The notes under the pieces are model-generated. The model was not told the DNA's origin, did no database searches, and saw only the letters and a program-made list of their open reading frames with translations. From positions 1 to 12,822 of the forward strand of contig JALNQF010000844.1 of NCBI GenBank assembly GCA_028456385.1: a stretch of 12,822 bases of DNA. Reading direction: 5' to 3'. The position numbers and the translations under genes were made by a program. This DNA comes from Ophiosphaerella korrae (taxonomy: Eukaryota; Ascomycota; Dothideomycetes; Pleosporales; Phaeosphaeriaceae). Below, piece after piece: positions 1 through 8,670 of this stretch. The first letter of the stretch is position 1, and the number at the start of each line of letters is the position of its first letter.

Positions 1-149
1 AACTACCTTTCTACTTTTAGTTAGCGCTTAGTAAGCTACTAGGTATATATACCTAGTACTTACTTAGATAGCTTTATTTACTATTTACTCTTTTTAGTTA
101 ATTATTAAAACTACTTTATTAAGTTATCTTGCGTAAAGTCTACTTTATA
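1..149 (+). repeat. 3' part of the 5' LTR of element 1
   Basis: This stretch matches 8492-8640 over all 149 bases without gaps. The six differences are at 34, 78, 115, 131, 144 and 148 and all are C/T or G/A. The LTR ends at 149 with ctttata where the 3' copy has cttaca, the expected CA terminus changed to TA. The window starts inside the LTR, so its 5' start and any flanking target duplication are not visible. Confidence 0.92.
37..58. promoter_or_regulatory. 22-bp perfect palindrome with TATATATA core in the LTR
   Basis: Positions 37-58 read the same on both strands, with arms tactaggtata and tatacctagta. The same sequence is present unchanged at 8528-8549 and 12800-12821. It lies about 90-110 bp before the LTR end, where an LTR promoter TATA element could sit, but that role is only inferred. 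RIP also creates TA-rich palindromes, so it could be a by-product. Confidence 0.4.
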
Positions 150-161
150 TAATAGTAGATC
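150..161 (+). other. Probable primer-binding site of element 1 (RIP-altered)
   Basis: Directly after the LTR end comes taatagtagatc. Reverse transcription of LTR elements is primed by a tRNA pairing here, and the site normally begins TGG, the complement of the tRNA CCA end. The observed bases fit an original beginning TGGTAGC, as used with initiator-Met tRNA in many elements, if G151, G152 and C156 were changed by transitions. Position and first seven bases are the only evidence. Confidence 0.4.
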
Positions 162-430
162 TCTATAAATATTTTACTTTTATAGGCTTCTCTATAACCT
201 AGAACTATACTAGTAGCTTTCATACCTGCGCTAGAGTTACTACAAGATAGCTAATTGTAGCTAACTTTTAATTAAGCCTAGCTAGCTAAAAAGAACTATA
301 CTACTAGGAATTAGATCCTACCTTAGCTACAGCGCGCTAGGTAGCCCCTTAAGTTTACTATATTATAGTTCTAGTTAAGGTTTCTAGCGCTCCCTTTTTA
401 CTAGTACTAGCGCTAACGTTCTAGAAAGAA
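162..430 (+). other. Leader between primer-binding site and gag-like frame
   Basis: This is the expected position of the untranslated leader. The gag register (codons starting at positions 2 mod 3) is already fairly open from about 302, so the true start may lie further left. It cannot be placed, because RIP turns ATG into ATA and no in-frame ATG survives here. I see no other structure. Confidence 0.45.
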
Positions 431-3190
431 ATACGTACTAAAGAAGAGTAGTTTAACTACCTTATAGGTTATAAAGCTTTAGCTTACACCTACTACGTAC
501 ACCTAGGTAAGGGTATACTTATACTAGGTATTAAACCTAGGTAGTAATACTAAGGAAAGAAAAGACCTCTAAACCTATATAAATTACTAGCGCTTAATTT
601 ATAAGAACTAAGTAATAAAGCGCCCTAGACCTTACTAAAACCTTTACTAGCTAGCGCTAAAGATCTAAATCTCTATAAACTAATAGCTAAACGTACTAAT
701 ATAGTATATAACTACTATAACTTAGCTTATTATACTATAACTTAGTTATATAAAAAATCTTCTATCCTCTTAAAAGCTAGCCTCTTAAACTAAAATAATA
801 CTAGCTTACAACCTCTTTATTACTTAAACTAAGCGTACTTATAAGATAAAGATACGCTATAAATAGTAGACTATAGATCTAGTAAGGAACTAAGAGAATA
901 CTCTAGAGCTACTATACTGTAAAAAATCTATAAAACACGCGCTAGAACTAAGTCTCTAGAAAAATAGACCTAAAGACCTACTATACTAACTACTCTAATA
1001 AAAAAAGTACTAAGTAACTTCTAATAATATCTTAAGACCTCCTTATAGAAAGATAAAAGAAAATAGGTAATAGACTCTAAATCTTTTATTTAGCTAAGAC
1101 TACTTAGTAAACTTAATCTCTAACCTAATATAATTCTCTAATAAGTACTAAGCGCTTTCCTAGCTAATAGCTCTATAATAGACTTAGCTACTCCTAACTA
1201 ACCTATTGTAGAAGAATTTAACTTAGATATAGACCTTACCCCCTTTAACTAAGGTATCCCTCTAAAGTATAAACTAGTTACTAAAGTCTCTTTTAATAAC
1301 TAGACTATATTAAATAACTTAATTAACGACGCCTAACTAAACGTTAGCTAAGTATTATTACTCTAGCTTATACCTAAGCTTAAGATCTTAGAAAAGCTAA
1401 GGAATAACCTACTATTAAACGCTATAATTAATAAAAACCTACTACTAAGAATAGTCTTTATATCTTAAGATAAACTTAAGAAATTACTTACTAAGTTTAC
1501 TAAGCTCTAACCCTTGTTTTATACTCTACTACTAACTTTATACTAAGGAATTAAGGATAATAAACCTAGTAATTACTTATCTCTTAAAGAATTTACCCTA
1601 GCTAGAATAGTATTATACCTAGTAGTTGTAAATACCTAGATATAAGATATAATTAACGTAGTAAATAAATAAAACTAGAGGCTTATAGCTAGAGTAAGTA
1701 AATTAGATAAATAACTCTCCTAATAAGATAACTAATTAGCTTAACTCTAAGAACACTTAGCGTAATTACTACTAGACTACAACTATATTATAGAGTAATA
1801 TAATACTTTAAGCTAAAGAGCTACCTAGTATAAAGCCTTATAAGAAGAAGCTATAGTAAAATATAACTACTTACGCAAAGTAGTAATCTACTAAGAAGAC
1901 CTAATAGCTAAATAAACTAAGCTAAAAACCTTTAACTTTAATATACTAGCGTAGAAAGATATAGAACTACTTTATACTAAGATCTTACTATAAGGCTAGT
2001 AACCTAGCTTCTTTAAAAGAGAGTTTAAACCCTAAGTACTAGTAGTAGGCTACTATATCTTTAATAGAGAAGAGTTTACTCTAACTCTTTTTTTAACTAG
2101 TATCTAAGAGCTAGCCTTTAATTTTTACTAGTATAAAGAATAAGAAGACTACTCTATAAAACCCCTATAATTTTTAGGTATAAGATACTACGTAGACGTT
2201 ATATCCTTTATCTAGTCTATATACAATTACTTTATTACTAATAGAAAAAAACATATTAGCTTATAAACCTAAGCTAACGTTATTATACGCTACTATATAA
2301 GATTAGCTCGCTTATACCTTACTATCTTAAATAGTATTACCTACCTATACTAAGAAGAATTTATATATTTCTTTATACTTTTTTACTAATTTAGTAATAT
2401 AGACGTAGTAGGATTAAGAGAAGTACATTATAAAACCCTAGAAATAGCTAAATTTAGACTAGATTAACTAATCTATAAAACTACTTAGTTAGTATAAGCT
2501 AAATTCCTCTCTAAATTTAATAATATTAGCTTTAAACTATAATAGAACCTATAGCTATATAATATCTACCTTTAAAAAAAGCTATAACTCTAGCTTAGAG
2601 AAGCTACTAGTACCGCCCCTAGTATCTATAATAGCCCCGCTAATTTTTAAAAGATAATCTTAATATTAGAAAATAAAGTAAATAATTATAACCTAGATAT
2701 AGGCCCTAAGTAAACCTAGCTTTATACTCTAGCGCTTATAAGAGCTAAACTAAGAGCGTAGATATAAAACTTTAAAGAAGAACTAGCTATAACTCTACAA
2801 GAACTAAAATACTATTAACTATAACTAGAAGACGTATTTAGAAGAATATACCTAACTAGTAAAAAGACTACTATAATTAAAACTAAGAACTTTAAAATAA
2901 TTTTATACTAGGGCTATAGAAAGATAAGTATTAGGAAGCTAGACTACACTACTTATAAATAAACAAAAGCTACTAGATCTAAAATACTTACTAACACTAT
3001 AAACTACTATATAGCTACCTATATAGTAATAGACTCTAAAATAGATATAGAAATAGAGGACTAATTCTTTAAATATAACCCCTAACTAGATATAGAGCTA
3101 GAACTAGAGCCTAACTTAGACTAGGATTTAGAAAACAACGTTCCCTAGGCCTAAAGCCTTAACCTAAAGATTATATAAACTAGAAGAGCG
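431..3190 (+). pseudogene. gag: Gag-like polyprotein remnant of element 1
   Basis: Gag forms the virus-like particle that packages element RNA. One register (codons starting at 2 mod 3) reads as protein for about 900 codons if TAA/TAG are taken as former Gln/Trp; the other two registers look non-coding in the lines compared. About 1680-1910 shows heptad-like Leu spacing with many former Gln and Glu, suggesting a coiled coil. About 2180-2580 is a mixed helical segment placed where a capsid domain is expected. Near 2906-2947 is a possible zinc-knuckle remnant. The tail after 2990 is acidic (for example DIEIED). At about 900 codons it is large for Ty3/gypsy Gag (commonly 300-500), so the part before about 1680 may be a fused or separate reading frame. 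The start is arbitrary. The gag call rests mainly on position before protease. Confidence 0.62.
2906..2947 (+). other. Possible zinc-knuckle remnant in the gag-like frame
   Basis: In the gag register, Tyr codons stand at 2906, 2915 and 2945 with spacing Y-x2-Y-x9-Y, read as Y*GYRKISIRKLDY. In a retroviral CX2CX4HX4C knuckle, RIP would turn Cys codons TGC/TGT into Tyr codons TAC/TAT. Three of the four ligands therefore fit in position. The fourth (2930-2932, att) is Ile and cannot come from a His codon by C-to-T change alone, so the match is incomplete. Confidence 0.35.
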
Positions 3191-3309
3191 TAATTAACTA
3201 CTAAAGTATAACCCTTAGTATAGCTATATCCTATATACTTACCTATAGAATATAGATAGTCTAGTATAAGAAACTACTAACTAATCTAATAGAAGCTAAG
3301 CTAAACTAA

Positions 3310-3693
3310 TTCTTATTTACTAGCTTCTTAGGTAAAGACCTTATAGTACTCTATATAGCTAGAACTCTAGCTAATAATAGAGCTAATATAAACTTTATTT
3401 AATAAAAATTTGCCTAGAAGACTATAAAATTATAAACTATCTAGCTACTTTAACTTATTATCTATAAAAGATATAATAGTTCTCTATCTAAGTCTATTAT
3501 ATTTTAGGTCGAGTTCTACCTATAAGTAAGTATATATATTAAACAGACCTCCGCCTATATTATTAAAAATGTAGGCTAATTTAACCTTATTCTAGGATTT
3601 TTATAGCGTAAAGCCTATACTATTAAACCTAACTACTACTATAGAATATTATTATTCCCTAATACTTACTACTAATAGTACTACTAGACAACT
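3310..3693 (+). pseudogene. Aspartic protease domain (element 1)
   Basis: Retropepsin-type protease that would cut the Gag-Pol polyprotein. The active-site region reads LANNRANINFI from 3367. The first Asn (3373-3375) and the Arg (3379-3381) fit an ancestral D-x-G triad if G after T became A. About 75 residues on, LILGFL (about 3586-3603) matches the conserved (I/L)LG strand near the end of the domain. The position just before RT supports the call. Confidence 0.68.
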
Positions 3694-4029
3694 AATAAAA
3701 TCCCCTTAGTAGTATACTATAGTATACCTAGATATTACTCTACTATAGCCTTAAAGAAGCTAGCGCTTAAACTATTATCTACCCCTATAGGGCCCCTAAG
3801 TAGGTACCCTAATAGGTATAAATAGAACTTATTAATAGATATTTAAACTATTAGTTATTATATAATTAAGGCCTTTACTAGAAGAAGTAGATACACGCTT
3901 ATAGTACTTACTTTAGATAAAATACTACTACTAGTATACTACTATAAAGTAGCTAAGGAAGTAGATTACGTATAATTTTACAAACTACTACTTATAGTAG
4001 AGCTTAAGGATATTTTGTTTATAGAACTA

Positions 4030-4815
4030 CTCTAACTATATTAAGACCTAATACTCTATTTTAATAAGAAAGCTACTAAGAAACTTCTCTTTTATAGGCT
4101 ATACAACCTAGAAATTACTTTTAAACCTAGTGTAAAAATCCTAGACGCTAAACTTTACTTCTTTACTAGAAAATAAGACAAAGTAATCTAGAAATATATC
4201 TAAGAAATAGAAGGTACGGGCTTTATTAGTAAATGTAGCTCTCTAGCTAAGAATAACCTACTAATTATAGCTAAACTAGATAGTAGCTTATAAGTTTATA
4301 TAAACTACTATAAGCTAAACAAATCTACTATTAAAGACTAGTACTCTATTCTATTCTTTAGGGAAATACTAGCTTATCTAAATAAAGTAAAGATATTCTC
4401 TAAATTTAATATAATATACGCCTTTTACTACTTATATATTACTCTAAATTTAGAATAGCTAACTACTTTTATTACCTACTTTAGTATATATACTTATAAG
4501 GTAGTACCTTTTAGCCTTACTAACGCACTAGCTACTTTCTAGCGCACTATTAACTTAGCCCTACTAGAATATTTAGACAACTTCTACACTATATATATAG
4601 ACAACGTCCTAATATACTCTAATAATAAAATAGACTATATCTAGTACGTTTATAAAGTACTTACGTAACTAAAAGAGTAAGGCTTCTATATAGACCCTAA
4701 AAAATCTAGCCTCTACGCTACTTTAGTTAAGTTTTTAAGTATAATTATCTCTAATAAAGGAATTACAATAGATCTCTCTAAAGTTAAAGCTATTTAAGAG
4801 TAGGAAATACTAAAG
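4030..4815 (+). pseudogene. Reverse transcriptase domain (element 1)
   Basis: RNA-directed DNA polymerase that copies element RNA into DNA. The order of motifs is clear: FISK..S (about 4222), a YYKLNKSTIK block (about 4306), motif A as FSKFNIIYAF (from about 4399), VVPFSLTNALATF (4501), the EYLDNF block (4567) and motif C as YIDNVLIYS (4594). Motif A has Asn (4408-4410) where catalytic Asp is expected, consistent with GAT to AAT after T. Motif C is YIDN rather than YxDD. In-frame stops at 4321-4560 fall at usual Gln/Trp/Arg positions. The domain is non-functional but unmistakable. Confidence 0.95.
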
Positions 4816-5034
4816 ACTGCTAAAGAAGTCCTAGCCTTTCTAAGCTATACTAGATTTCTCTAGCGCTTTATTAAGGATTACTTAAGCCTTACCTTACTAC
4901 TTACTAAGTTAATTAAGTCTAAGGTTATTACTAAACTTACTAAAGGAGATAGGCTACCCCTTTAAAAGACCTAGTACAAGCCTTTTATAATTACCTAAGA
5001 ATATATAGATACTTTTAATAAACTAAAAGCTACT

Positions 5035-5470
5035 TTCTAGCTAGGTATAGTCTTACTTTACTTTAACTCCTTAAAACTAATCTATATCTAAACTAACGCC
5101 TCTAGGTAGGCCTTAGGTAGAGTAATAAGCTAACTAAACTAAGATAGAATCTAATAGCTAGTTAGCTTCTTCTTAAAAAAATACACCCTAGTAGAATATA
5201 ATTATAATATCTACGACCTAGAACTTATAGCTATAATCTAAGTATTTAAAGAATAAGAACTAGAGCTTATAGGTAGTTTATATATAATCTACGTTATAAT
5301 AGACTACTATAATTTAGAAACCTTTATAATAACTAAAATACTTAATTACTACTAGGCCTACTAGTTATTATTCTTATCCTAATTCGATTTCTATATTAAA
5401 TACGCACCTAGCGATATAAATAAGGTTGTAGACGCCTTAAGCTACTAACTATAGGATTACTCTATAGACA
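5035..5470 (+). pseudogene. RNase H domain (element 1)
   Basis: This domain would degrade the RNA strand of the RNA-DNA hybrid. It starts with the usual ETDAS-type block, read here as *TNAS, with Asn at 5095-5097 replacing the catalytic Asp (TGAC to TAAC). Next come FFLKKYTLVEYNYNIYDLEL, with the conserved Glu at 5221, and VIIDYYNLETF, with the conserved Asp at 5302. The end resembles the Ty3/gypsy signature FDFYIKY..S....DALS. Spacing from RT is normal. Confidence 0.92.
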
Positions 5471-5934
5471 ATTCTAATCTATAAGTATTAAGAGCTAACT
5501 AAATTATCCTAAGCCTTTAAGTTTTAGCCCTAAGCGTAAAACTTATACTAAATATAGTAATTTACGCTCTAAGCCTTATAGACCTATAAAAGCTAGATAG
5601 ATTTATACTAGAATAAGCTACTATAGTATATACCTACCTTTACTATATTATAAGAATAAAACCTATATTAGTAAACCTACTAGAGGATTTTCTACTACTT
5701 TATAATAGAGAACTAGACCTAGAACTCCTACTATATATTATTAACCTACGCCTAATAGAAGAATTACTAGATATAGCGTACTTAGAAGACTATATAGCCT
5801 AAGCTATATTTACTACTATAGATAGTAGATAATAAAAACTATTAAAAGCCTTCTATAAAGTAGGATACTACTTCTTATATACTAATATTAGCTCTACTAG
5901 ATTAGAGAAAGAAAGGCGCTTCTAGGTTAATAAA

Positions 5935-6660
5935 ACGCGTCTATACATCTCCTTAAATACCTATCTATACTACTAAATCTTTAATTTATACTATAACTAT
6001 TAGTTAGTAGGCTATAAAAGACCTTATAGTACGCTATATCTAATATATAAGCGCTATTATTAGCCTAAGATACTCTAAGCTATTAAGTAATTTTATAATA
6101 TATACCTAATCTACTACTATATAAAGAACTTATAAGATAGTAAACTTAGTTACCTCTAACCTATACTAATTCCCTACGTACCCTAGACTAATATCTTAGT
6201 AGACTATATCTAAGCCTTACTAACTAGTAAAAACAGTAGCTAGATTTATAAATATATCTTAGTAATTTACTACTACTTTATAAAAAGACGCTATTTCTTC
6301 CTTTATAAGTCCTTAAAACTAGAGGAAGCTACCTAATATTTTATATTTATTTTTAAGCTTTATAGAGTCCTAATAAATATTATATCTAATAGAGAAATAA
6401 CCTTTATTAGCTAATTTTAGCGCTACGTATATAAACGCCTCTATATTATATAAAAGCTCTTAACTACGTACTACTTAGAAACTAATAGCTAAACTAAGTA
6501 AGTAAATTAAGCCCTAGAGATCTTTTTAAGGTAATACGTTAACTACGTGTAAGATAACTAGGTAGCCTAGCTATATATAGCTAAGTTCTAAGTAAATAAT
6601 ACTATTAATATATCTATTAGAATAACTCTATTTCTTGTAGATCTAGGGTATTACCTTTAT
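5935..6660 (+). pseudogene. Integrase zinc-binding and catalytic core domains (element 1)
   Basis: Integrase inserts the DNA copy into the genome. In the N-terminal HHCC region all four metal ligands appear as Tyr codons: Y at 5998 and 6013 for His, Y at 6094 and 6103 (YNIY) for Cys. The core has Asp at 6202-6204 (NILVDYI), Asn at 6388-6390 (IISNRE) and Lys at 6496-6498 (ETNS*TK*VN). From the second to the third position there are exactly 35 intervening residues, the DDX35E spacing, so the catalytic D-D-E has become D-N-K. The ETNS*TK*VN block matches the family's well-known HPQTDGQTER segment. Confidence 0.94.
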
Positions 6661-6903
6661 AGTAGTATATACCCTAGTAAAAACAATAAAGATTAACTAA
6701 ACCTAGCTTAACGTAACTAATATATATAAGCTAATAAGCTACTTTACACTTATAGTAACCTAGTAGCTTACTTTAAAGAAAAAATACTCTAGGTATAATA
6801 AAAGTAAGTAGCTTAAGCTAATACCTTTTACTAAAGTAGACTAGTATATAAAGTTAGTAACTAAGCCTATATTAGTATAGCTAATTAGAGAACTACCTAG
6901 CTA

Positions 6904-7300
6904 ACTCTAAAATTAGACTACTAATAAGTAAGCCTATACCCTATTAAGAGAGTTATCTATAATAGTAGAGTATATAAGCTAGTACTACTCTAAGAGATAC
7001 TAAGTAAAGGCGTATTTTTAGTCTTCTCCTTAAAACTCTTACGCCTTAGAGATTAGAAGCCTTTACTAGATTAAGACCTACTATAGCTAATCCCTATTAT
7101 TATTACTAATAAAGAAACTAGTAGTGTATATAAAGAATACCTAGTAGAAGCTATCTTAGACGTACGCTTTAAAGAGTATAGAAAATACGTAAGATAGTAC
7201 TACCTAGTCTACTAAACTAGCTATAATAAACCTATATAAGAGCTAGTAGAAGAATTTATAAAATATAAAGCTACTTTTAACTTTTTCTAGAATTACTTAG
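6904..7300 (+). pseudogene. GPY/F module and chromodomain (element 1)
   Basis: The GPY/F module, typical of Ty3/gypsy integrase C-termini, reads KLDY**VSLYPIKR from about 6910, with SLY at the GPY position. A linker with FSLKLLRL (7027 onward) replaces the usual HPVFHVSLL segment. A chromodomain follows: EYLVEAILDVR (from about 7135), Y*YYLVY*TSY (about 7192) and *ELVEEF (about 7240), the last two including stops at the two Trp positions of the fold. Chromodomains of chromoviruses can direct integration to heterochromatin carrying histone H3 methylation. Confidence 0.85.
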
Positions 7301-7645
7301 AGAAAGATAAACTACTAACTCTATGTATACTAAAAAAATAGAGCTTTAACAAAGACGTAACCTATTAAGGTATCTTAACCTACTAATAGGTATAAAAAAG
7401 CCTCTTCTAAGGCGTAATTACTACTTTTAGCTTTTACTAGAACTACTTAGATAAGCCTAAAACTATTAATAGGCGTAAAAAAGCCCCTTTATAAAGTATA
7501 ATTACTACTTTTAACTTTTACTAGAACTACCTAGAGAAGCTTAAAACACTAACTATATACTTAAAATAGAGCTTAATAAAGATATAACCTAGTAAAGTAC
7601 TCTAGCTATTAGTAGGCGTAAAAAGGCCCTCTAAGGCGTAATTAG
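7261..7645 (+). repeat. In-frame repeats after the chromodomain
   Basis: A segment beginning ctacttttaRcttttt recurs at 7271, 7421 and 7505, steps of 150 and 84 bp. Both steps are multiples of three, so the protein repeat stays in the pol register: FNFF*NYLEK, FSFY*NYLDK and FNFY*NYLEK. Flanks are also repeated: taataggYRtaaaaaaRSC occurs near 7384 and 7469 with a related copy near 7611, and a block around 7330-7370 resembles 7560-7600. The first copy overlaps the last helix of the chromodomain, suggesting growth by duplication of that end. Confidence 0.8.
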
Positions 7646-8133
7646 AAAACTTTACTACTAGCTAAAGATAAATTATAGCGTAAAAAATAGTAGGAATAGT
7701 TTTCTTTAGCTAGTAAGCGTAGGACTCTTTTTAGGTTAGGGCCTACCCCTACTACTATAGCTGTAACTACTACGCTCCCTTATAACTAGTTACGTATAGG
7801 TCTAGTTTGCTATTATAGAATTTATAACTAGCTACTAAATTCCTAGCTAGGGCTACTTTACGCTACCTACTTCCTAATACTTACAAATATTAGGCTTACT
7901 AGGTCTCCTATATTAATAAACCTACTTATCGTAAAGCCTATATCTATAGTAAGTACTTATATAGAGATCTAGCGCTATTAAGTTACTTAGTAGCGTTAAC
8001 TTTACCTTCCCTTATACTATATATAAATACTTTTAAGTTTAATTTTATTAGCGTAAGGTAGAAGTAGTAGAAAAGAGTTTATAGTTAATATATTTTATAT
8101 ATAGAAGTTGCGCGCGTCTTAATTTTATACTAA
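7646..8133 (+). pseudogene. C-terminal extension of pol with tyrosine-rich block (element 1)
   Basis: The pol register remains readable after the repeats. Around 7741-7780 it reads AYPYYYSCNYYAPL, and at 7891-7975 Tyr residues recur in pairs as in TYKY*AY*VSY and TYRKAYIY. RIP turns Cys codons into Tyr codons, so these may be the trace of Cys-rich, metal-binding segments; one Cys codon (7762-7764) survives. I do not recognise a family. It could also be a separate small frame or untranslated DNA that is open by chance. Confidence 0.45.
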
Positions 8134-8283
8134 AATTAGTAAAAACCTTAGCTCTATACTCTATAAATAACAATTTTAACTCTAAAAATAGTTAACCTCT
8201 TTAACTCTAGCTACTACTACTACTACCTAATAGGTATTATTAGTTAATTAGAGCCCTTTTTAAGCTCTAGGAATTTGCTCTTT
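8134..8283 (+). other. 3' untranslated stretch of element 1
   Basis: Between the last plausible pol codon and the polypurine tract I see no coding signal, only A+T-rich sequence and a short run of tac/act triplets at 8210-8228. Confidence 0.5.
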
Positions 8284-8298
8284 AAAAGGAGGGAGACG
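8284..8298 (+). other. Polypurine tract of element 1
   Basis: The run aaaaggagggagacg stands directly before the LTR start and contains only one pyrimidine. It is the expected primer site for plus-strand DNA synthesis in LTR retrotransposons. It is also one of the few G-rich runs in the window, and as it contains no CA or TG it would be spared by RIP. Confidence 0.8.
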
Positions 8299-8341
8299 TA
8301 TAAGAGAGTTATCCCTTATATCTCTTATTTTTGCACTAATA

Positions 8342-8487
8342 TTAGTAAGTTTATAACTTACTAATATAGTAAACTTACTAATATTATAAACTTACTAATA
8401 TATTAGTAAGTTTGCAACTTACTAATATCGCAAACTTACTAATATTACGAACTTACTAATATATTAGTAAGTTTACAACTTACTAAC
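8342..8487. repeat. 60-bp tandem array of inverted 11-mers in the LTR U3
   Basis: Units at 8342-8401 and 8402-8461 plus a partial unit at 8462-8487 repeat with a 60-bp period. Each unit is built of the 11-mer ttagtaagttt and its reverse complement, so the array holds about ten copies in both orientations. The junctions form hairpins, for example attagtaagtt-tat-aacttactaat at 8341-8365. The units differ mainly by A/G and C/T changes such as tttata versus tttgca. Tandem U3 repeats often bind transcription factors; that role is inferred here. Confidence 0.9.
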
Positions 8488-8527
8488 ATTTAACTACCTT
8501 TCTACTTTTAGTTAGCGCTTAGTAGGC

Positions 8528-8549
8528 TACTAGGTATATATACCTAGTA
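8528..8549. promoter_or_regulatory. 22-bp palindrome, copy in the 3' LTR
   Basis: Identical to 37-58 and 12800-12821. A possible TATA region of the LTR promoter, by position only. Confidence 0.4.
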
Positions 8550-8670
8550 CTTACTTAGATAGCTTTATCTACTATTTACTCTTTTTAGTTAATTATTAAA
8601 ACTACCTTATTAAGTTATCTTACGTAAAGTCTACCTTACACCTACTAACTATATACCTAGGTCTCTTAGC

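Larger units (their letters stand above)
3121..8133 (+). pseudogene. pol: Pol polyprotein remnant of element 1
   Basis: One register (codons starting at 1 mod 3) stays readable from about 3121 to 8133, with protease, RT, RNase H, integrase, GPY/F module and chromodomain in the order of Ty3/gypsy chromoviruses. Nearly all stops are TAA/TAG at positions where the family has Gln or Trp; no TGA occurs in it. It overlaps the end of the gag register at about 3121-3190 and is shifted by -1 relative to it, which fits either programmed -1 frameshifting or a later indel. Catalytic Asp/Glu codons have changed in RT, RNase H and integrase, so no activity can remain. Beyond the chromodomain the register stays open another 270-280 codons, which is unusual. 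The end at 8133 is an in-frame TAA and may not be the original stop. Confidence 0.88.
1..8640 (+). mobile_element. Element 1: RIP-mutated Ty3/gypsy chromovirus, nearly complete
   Basis: The parts run in the order expected of a Ty3/gypsy LTR retrotransposon: LTR end, primer-binding site, gag-like frame, protease, RT, RNase H, integrase, chromodomain, polypurine tract, LTR. Direct repeats at 1-149 and 8492-8640 align without gaps with six differences, all transitions. The 3' LTR is 342 bp, so about 193 bp of the 5' LTR lies left of the window and the full element would be about 8.8 kb, long for a chromovirus. Every open frame is broken by TAA/TAG, and Cys and His codons have largely become Tyr codons, so the element is dead. 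The target-site duplication cannot be tested because the left flank is outside the window; the five bases after the 3' LTR are cctac. Confidence 0.92.
8299..8640 (+). repeat. 3' LTR of element 1, 342 bp
   Basis: The start is placed at tataag (8299) right after the polypurine tract and the end at cttaca (8640). An original TGTAAG start would pair with this CTTACA end as the usual short inverted LTR terminus, with TG changed to TA at the start. The last 149 bases match the 5' LTR end. The LTR contains the 60-bp palindromic array and the 22-bp palindrome listed separately. Confidence 0.88.

Noticed and set aside
7645..7720. Short inverted repeat, actagctaaaga near 7661 and its complement near 7702, as a possible terminator.
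   Set aside because: It lies inside the readable pol extension, has no distinctive loop or U-run, and such matches are common in DNA of this low complexity.
8342..8487. Regularly spaced short repeats as a possible CRISPR array.
   Set aside because: The repeats are 11-mers in both orientations with no unique spacers, inside an LTR, in fungal-type DNA.
1..8640. Frequent AGCGCT and GCGC palindromes, suggestive of a recurring binding motif.
   Set aside because: These words contain no CA or TG and so simply survive RIP. They are spread without fixed spacing.
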